DNA of 64,000 nucleotides. Source: Roridomyces roridus (lineage: Eukaryota; Basidiomycota; Agaricomycetes; Agaricales; Mycenaceae). The stretch is taken from positions 1-64,000 of the forward strand of contig JARKIF010000136.1 in assembly GCA_029378245.1 (NCBI GenBank). Reading direction: 5' to 3'. A program made the translations under genes and the position numbers. Within the stretch, counting starts at the first letter, position 1. Every line of letters starts with the position of its first letter. Below the pieces are notes generated by a model. It was given only the letters and a program-made list of their open reading frames with translations. It ran no database searches and was not told the origin of the DNA. Positions 53,784 through 64,000 of the stretch are shown here, in pieces.

Positions 53784-55233
53784 CGTGGATGAAGGGTACT
53801 AGCGCAGCAGACAAAAAGTGGAAGAGGACGCAGCAGTTCTGAAGTAAACGGAATGTGACACACGCTTTGTTGATCCGCCAAGACTCTTTCACTGCTTTCA
53901 TGGCCTTTCTGCTGCGGGACTAGGATTTCTTTCACTCGATTCATACACCAATATCTACGATGCGCTACAAGGAACAGTACACGAAGAGGCTCTGAGGGTA
54001 GCCAATATGATTCCGTCTCGCCTTGGCGACGACAAGTGACGCAACTTTTATTTCGTTTGTCTGGGTCCTTTAGGCAAGGGAGCAATATTCGACGAGAAAT
54101 CACGACCGCAATGACGGTGATATCGGCTCTGCAGACACCGATAGCCAACACATGACTGCGGCGGCCTGTGCAAGAGATCCCAAGCCGCGAGAAGAGAACA
54201 GGACTCCAAATAGACAGGAATCCTCGCCCTCAAAGTATGTGTGTGGATGTCCAACGGGAGGCAGTGACTAACCCAGATCAGGGAATGCTATGGCTTTACG
54301 ACCCAGGCTGCGGACAACAATCTAAATCATCGCCGAATTCGACAATATGACCAGGTCGCCGCCAAATCATGCATTCACGCTCCGCTCGTACATGGACCTG
54401 GGATGGCGAACGTTCAGCTGAGTTCGCCCATTATGAATGCGACAAGAGTACGGACTTCTACGCTACGACCTTCAATCTCGAAGTGCTCAGCTCACACTGG
54501 AGGCAACTAATCGAGAAATACCGAGTCGGCGTTACTGCGGCCAGACCAAACTATCATTGGGGAGACTAGGATTGCGCAAGCCAATTGCACCTCTGAGGTC
54601 CGTTTCTTTTCTTGGTCGAGCGTCCTTGTGCTGAGCCCGACAGATCATACTGAATTATAGGATCTCTTGCGCCAATTTATCCGACAAAACGATATTGATT
54701 TCGATGAGGAGCTCGGGGAGGGACTGCACTGACTCCTGTTGGTGAAACGGACAGTCAGGGACGATACCGTGTGCTGAGGGGCAGCGAGCCACTGCTCTTG
54801 GGAGCCGAAATGGCTAGCAGTGCCGCCGCTGTCCATTGGAGCTTGCGATTTGTGATCCGGCCTGGCAGGATGATTCAGTTTTTCTTTTCGTTTCTACACG
54901 CAGCAGTTCAAAGAGTAGTATATTCAATGTATTCTACACGGTGAAATGGGTTTTAGCGCGGAGTTGAGTAACCTATTCAAGGCGGGCCAATCTTAACGGC
55001 ATCATGCATCTTTTTCTCTGCCATCCAGGGTGCGTTGCTGCTGACTGCCGCTCTCCTGGTCCTTGGACTCGGGTTCCGTCCATAGGCCCATGCAATGAAC
55101 TAGGTCGCTCAAGCCAATTTGAATAGCGGAATCGAGATGGAGGAATGGAAGAGGCCTTATCCGGGACATCAAACACGGCAAAGGCTAATTACACGTAAAT
55201 CCTGCCTGCCTTTGTCCTCTTCTACCAACCACC
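53784..55233. other. Intergenic, no confident gene
   Basis: About 1.4 kb between divergent genes. Frames up to 137 codons occur but look like chance. It should contain the promoters of SHO1 (left) and the SNF2 gene (right). No repeat was noticed. Confidence 0.45.
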
Positions 55234-59647
<4,414 letters not shown>

Positions 59648-60873
59648 TTCCTGCTACCGTTAGGTACAGGTTTCTATAGGGCGCCCTAATTTCTGGTTTT
59701 TGCGGGCGATCACGTTTTTGTCGTTAGTTTTTGCGTCAGCACTGATGTATCCAGCCAAATTGCTGCCCAAGCCGATGAATGCCGAACTCTCAACGCAATA
59801 TTGATGACCTTGTCTTCCGGGAGCAGTCGTATCCGACAGGCTTTTCAACATCTGTGCAAATGTCATGCACAGATGTTGGGTTCTTTGCCGAAAGAGATTC
59901 CCAAGAGTGCCACAGTGAGGTAACCCCCTTCCGAACGCCTTGCTCTCTGCTAGTTTCCGTTCTCAACTGCCACCACATACCACCACCTCCACCTTGGAAG
60001 GCTCGGCAATATAACTTGATTCATGTTCCCCAAGATTTTACGCTGCCCTCCTGAGTCCTGACAGGCTGAGCCTCCTCCACAGGCCGGCGCGCAACCGGCA
60101 CCGTGCGGCGGCACGGCAGCCAACGAAGCTCAGTGTGCTGCCCGTGCTCATTTCAAATTTGGTGGGCTTCTCCTGGGCTGAGGCTCGAGTCGTCAACGAC
60201 TGGTTAAAAAAGCCAGAAAAGCCAACTTGTACTTTTGCTGATGGAGGTCGATTTCAATTGGGTTGATAAGTTTTCTCTTTGTAGTGACAAGAGTAACGGG
60301 CCACACTGAGTGCCTTGCTCCCATCCTCTGTGACTTTCAACTGGCATTTTTTTTGACTCCATTCTCTTTTGGATCCTTCAAGTTGGATGGCAGGAGCGAG
60401 GGAGTGCGGCGCGAAGCGGCGCACGGACGAGCGACCACTGCAACATGGTGGATAATAAGATTGTATGTACTTTATGTTACCCCGCCAAATGCTGTTTTAC
60501 AACTCCTATGCACTGATTCTAGTCCTGCTTGCAATTGCTTCAGGGATGAATAAGTACTAGAGTCTAGCCCGGCGTCCACTATTAAATTTAAGTATCAGGT
60601 TCAATAGAACTTGTCATGCTCAAGAATTGATTTGACGTTGGCCCCGCTCAAATGGTAGCAGGCCGTGCCGCTTGCCGGCCTTACAGCTTTATTTTTTGAT
60701 CTTGCATGTTTCTTGTTTGTTCTTTTCGAGTCGCATTTCTCGTCATTTTCTAGCTGCATACATATCTAGATTCTCTTGCATGTTTATCCTTATTCTCTCC
60801 TCATTTACCGACGTACATACGTGATACAAAACTTGTACAAATTATCCGTAGTATGGGAAATCGTCACGCAGTC
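59648..60873. other. Intergenic, no confident gene
   Basis: About 1.2 kb between convergent genes. It contains GC-rich patches (CGGCACCGTGCGGCGGCACGGC near 60100, GCGGCGCGAAGCGGCGCACGG near 60405) that could fold locally, and AT-rich tails. No coding signal was recognised. Confidence 0.45.
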
Positions 60874-62314
60874 TCAAGCGCCAGTTCGTGACGACGGTCG
60901 CATCAATACCTCTGCCTCGTCTGGGAGGAATTCAGCGGTCAAATGAGTTGAAGCAGTTGACAGCAACGAACCTGGAAGCTCCAACTTGTAGTCCTCAGGA
61001 TCCCAGTCGCTCACCTCCGCAAGAGTGGAGGCGTTTCGGAGCGAGCCTCCATTTGCCATGGCATCCGCCCATTCGGGGTTGAGTTCTGCGACCTTGTACC
61101 AAATCATGCGATTCAACTCTTCTCGCTCCTGGTCTGAGACAGGTGGACAGTCGAAATCAAAGGAAGGCCGTTTCAATATATCCCAGATGGGGGCGGTCGT
61201 TGTACCTTCCCAGTCGATGACCGCCAGGATCTTGGTGGGATCGGTGGGAGACACGATAACGTTGTGCGGCACAAAGTCGGGTGGATGGAGAGCTATAGGA
61301 TGCACCGGCGCCCCCCTCCAAATAAATGATTCGGCTTTGAGAGTAGCGACGTGACCCGCAACCCGATGGGCAATGATCGCCTCTTCTTCGGGACTCTTCC
61401 TGAACTCGGGTTTTATCTGGTAGCGGAGGTCCGAATTCGCAACTGCCAAAATCCACTCCCGAACCGTCGCAAATGGCCCGCATTTGTCTTGAGAGGGAGG
61501 TGCGCCGAATGTAAGGTTGTGAGGACACATCATTGAAAGCGGGCCGACGACGGTATCCCCCTTCTCGTCAAAGCCCAGACTACCGATGGCGTCGAAGCGT
61601 AAAGACAAAAGCTGGTTCCAGTAACCTGCAATTGATTCGCAAATCGAGCGCCTCTGTTGCATAGTCATCTCCGGTAAAACTTGCTCTAAGCTCGGGCCGT
61701 GGATCTACATGAAGAGTGAGTGCGAACATCGCTCATAATGAAGGCAACTCACGTATTCCATGAGCATCCAGGGACCACCAACTTCATTATCAAGGTCCTC
61801 GTCGTAAAAATATATCTCGGGAATGGGGATGGTGGTATTTGCCTTGAGATAACGCATCGTCGCCACCTACACGATGTATCAAAATGTGCAGCAAGCAAGA
61901 CGGAAATGATAGAGACCTCAGATGGGAGTTTCCATGGGACGCTTTGAAGCCTATTCGTCGTGAAACAGAGGAGAGGAAAGTCGACTCGGGCAATTAAGAC
62001 ACATTCCGGGCCAGGGGTAGAACGAGCAGCGACGTGCACTTCAAGTATCTAGCCACAAGTCAGATTGGACCGTGCAGTGGACGGTCGTATTACACTGTGC
62101 TTTCCTGTGTGATATCATTGTTAGTGTACGGAGAAAACGCTGCAGAGCGCGAGTCCGACTTGCCGTGGCAGAGAAATTCTGGTCTTCTGCATTTCAAATC
62201 GTCGTTGGCAAAAAACGAATTTATGCGTTCCGTGATCTTTTTGACGTTGGGGACAGGCAAAGATGGCTTTTGTGCCTCAGGGTTGGATGGAGAGTCGTCT
62301 GGAATGCTGCTCAT
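60874..62314 (-). CDS. APH-family phosphotransferase-like protein, 431 aa
   Basis: Four exons: 62314-62096, 62048-61917, 61866-61753 and 61704-60874; introns 47-50 bases; 1296 bases in frame. The aminoglycoside/choline-kinase-like fold shows in RVDFPLLCF (beta strands), EVATMRYLKANTTIPIPEIYFYD (alpha C), GGPWMLMEYIHGPSLEQVLP (hinge), HPPDFVPHNVIV (catalytic D with the D-x4-N pattern, lacking the usual HGD histidine just before) and ILAVIDWEGTTTAP (metal-binding D). Large fungal expansions of this family have unknown substrates, small molecules or proteins. The unusual PPD in place of HGD is a change at a normally conserved site. The start at 62314 is the first ATG giving a clean splice chain. 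Confidence 0.85.
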
Positions 62315-62639
62315 GGAGGATAGGATCGCGACAGGGGCAGATGATGCAACTCCACACTGAGCTCGAAAGTGGGCCAGCGGTGAGACAAATGGGACATCTT
62401 CATGCAGAAACTGGGCAATTCATTGAAAAGCTGGATATGGTTCGGAAGAAAGAGTTGAAAGCGCCTATCAATCTCGTAACTGTTCAACAAGACTCATTCC
62501 TCCATAACCACCACTCCGCCTCAGACTCATAGACGACTTGTCGACGACGCAGCAGAATTACGAACGTGGCCCAATGGTAGTGGATGGACGGAAGAAACCG
62601 TGCACTTGCTCTTGATCAGCCCCTGTCGTCCTGGGCTCA

Positions 62640-63657
62640 ATGTCTGCAGAGAAGAAGCCTTCCCCTCCCGAGAAGCCTTCTCGCAAGGAGACACCCGAAT
62701 GCCGAGGATTCGATAGAGACATACCCGAGCTTTTCATGGTCTACTGGGGACATTTTCAAGAAACATCAGTCCGTCAACTCTCATCCCCCAATTTTCTGCT
62801 GGCCCAACCAATTGTTTCCTCAGGATACCGCAACCAACCGACTACTTTGTCAGTTTGATAGAGCTGGCAGAGCTGGTCTCAGGGTATTCGCGAACATCGC
62901 AGATCTCTCTCGGCAGCTCGTCTACATCGACGTCGCATTGAACAACCGCCGCGGCATGCTTTTGGACACCCTTAGCGTTCGTCTGAGCTCGGAATACGAT
63001 GCCGTAATAGATGCGCTCCTACGAGGTCTTGCCTCCCTCGCACATTACCTCCTCCTCCGCCGGGTGCCCCTTCGACTGCCTGGAAGTTGGTCACGTCTCC
63101 CCATCGTGGGCATGGACGAGACGGTGGCGGACTGGGGGCGCGCGTTGGACGAGGTGAAGATTCACATCAATGCCATCCAAGAGCGCTGGCCGGAGGTCAT
63201 GAGCAAAACGCTAATGAAACTCGAGACGCATCCCAATCTGCCCTTTCCATTTTGGCTGCGCTGGTTGGATCCTTACAACACGGAAGCTCATATCCATAAG
63301 TTGACCAACAACCTCGCAAATATCATGGAGACTGCCACCCGAGATGTCCTCGAGCTCATACAGGCGTGCACCGGAATGGGTCTCGCTTTCGAGGAAACGA
63401 GAGATTCTGCATCGGCAAATAACCTCCACGTAATCGAGACCGTACTCGATGCACTGATTGAGCTCAACACGGCGTTTATGAGGTATCGAGCGGGCTGTTG
63501 GATCTCGAATCGAGTGGTCTTTGAACAGCGCAGGACGGAAGATCTGGGCGTGTCGCCTCTTAACGACTTGTTCTCGGAAGAAGTGGATTATGTGCACCAA
63601 CACAGCATGATGTATTTTCACTATACAAACCGATTCAATAAATACAGGTTCTGTTAA
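62640..63657 (+). CDS. Family-2 protein J, 320 aa, outside the array
   Basis: Two exons, 62640-62768 and 62824-63657 (55-base intron), 963 bases. Exon 1 (MSAEKKPSPPEKPSRKETPE, FDRDIPELFMVYWGHFQETS) matches exon 1 of the dead copy I. Exon 2 has FDRAGRAGLRVFANIADLSRQL, LLDTLSVRLSSEYDAVIDALL, HINAIQERWPEVM, WLRWLDPYN and ELNTAFMRYRAGCWISN, sharing the family core with G and H. Mostly helical, no clear membrane span. It is the intact reference for copy I and shows that the family extends beyond the array. Function unknown. Confidence 0.75.
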
Positions 63658-63720
63658 AGCACCTTGTGTAACAAAACTTGCAAGGATTCATTGACATCGG
63701 ACTTGGAAAACTCTACATAC

Positions 63721-64000
63721 TCAGAGTTTCGACGGAACTAGAGGAGTCCGTAGCATCTCGAATATCCTCGTAGCCACTTCATGCGGCTTGACCACAGGAA
63801 GCTGAATATTGGGTAAGGCGTGGAAGGCAATCGACAAGCACAGCACTCACGTAGTGTCCGACATCGTTGACGAATGCTATCGACGCCAGCTGATCGCGAG
63901 CCTCTGCACGATTCACAGCAATGAGGTCGTATACGGCGGGAGGCCTGCGGTGAGAAGTTAGCTGTCGACATGATAAGGAGTGTCGATATCATGTACCATA
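63721..64000 (-). CDS. C-terminal end of an alpha/beta hydrolase (partial)
   Basis: Runs off the right edge. Exons 63944-63851 and 63801-63721 (49-base intron), with another intron ending at 63945. The translation VYDLIAVNRAEARDQLA, FVNDVGHYLPVVKPHEVATRIFEML is typical of the last part of an alpha/beta hydrolase, where VGHY carries the catalytic histidine. The nucleophile and acid lie outside the window. Confidence 0.65.

Noticed and set aside
53738..54151. Minus-strand 137-codon frame upstream of SHO1
   Set aside because: It overlaps the SHO1 first exon in another frame and shows no domain.

Overview
The window looks like nuclear DNA of an agaricomycete (mushroom-forming basidiomycete). Genes are dense and split by many 42-60 bp introns with GT(R/N)NGT donors. 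The gene families are typical of that class: a P-loop sulfotransferase-like family, a CxC5/CxC6 KDZ-transposase-associated gene, PhzF, an APH-like phosphotransferase, SHO1, and Zn2Cys6 and bHLH regulators. Recognition is by eye from motifs and splice logic; no database was searched.

Layout. 1-5.1 kb is a graveyard: a GAGCC-type low-complexity tract, a broken CCT-eta chaperonin (CCT7), a dead sulfotransferase-like gene and a truncated FCP1 CTD-phosphatase. 5.3-7.6 kb holds two transcription factors (Zn2Cys6; bHLH with an AT-hook-like loop). 7.7-10.7 kb is built from inverted duplications and carries the intact partner of the dead sulfotransferase. 11.9-19.6 kb holds small genes: a secreted unknown, a degenerate kinase-like gene with a one-base frameshift, PhzF, and two paralogous SLEEAN-repeat genes, one of them split by a Tc1/mariner-like non-autonomous element. 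20.4-36.6 kb is a transposon-rich block: a CTGGA-rich degenerate repeat, the CxC5/CxC6 gene, a gag-only LTR element (24435-28067, 5-bp target duplication), a copia element (29000-34183, 5-bp target duplication) inserted in an exon of a seven-exon, 623-codon gene, and a hAT-like MITE (36246-36605, 8-bp target duplication).

36.9-48.4 kb is a tandem array of two lineage-restricted families. Family 1 (copies A-F) encodes small single-membrane-span proteins, and family 2 (G, H, I, with J at 62.6 kb) encodes longer helical proteins. The array shows recent duplication, decay, a read-through fusion (E into F) and an apparent promoter capture (H). This array is the best candidate for an undescribed system; its function cannot be read from the sequence.

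48.8-64 kb returns to ordinary genes: a disordered protein with a possible PP1-docking motif, the SHO1 osmosensor, a 14-exon SNF2 ATPase with a PHD finger and two microexons, an APH-like phosphotransferase, family-2 member J, and the 3' end of an alpha/beta hydrolase at the right edge. No rRNA gene, CRISPR array or confident tRNA gene was seen.
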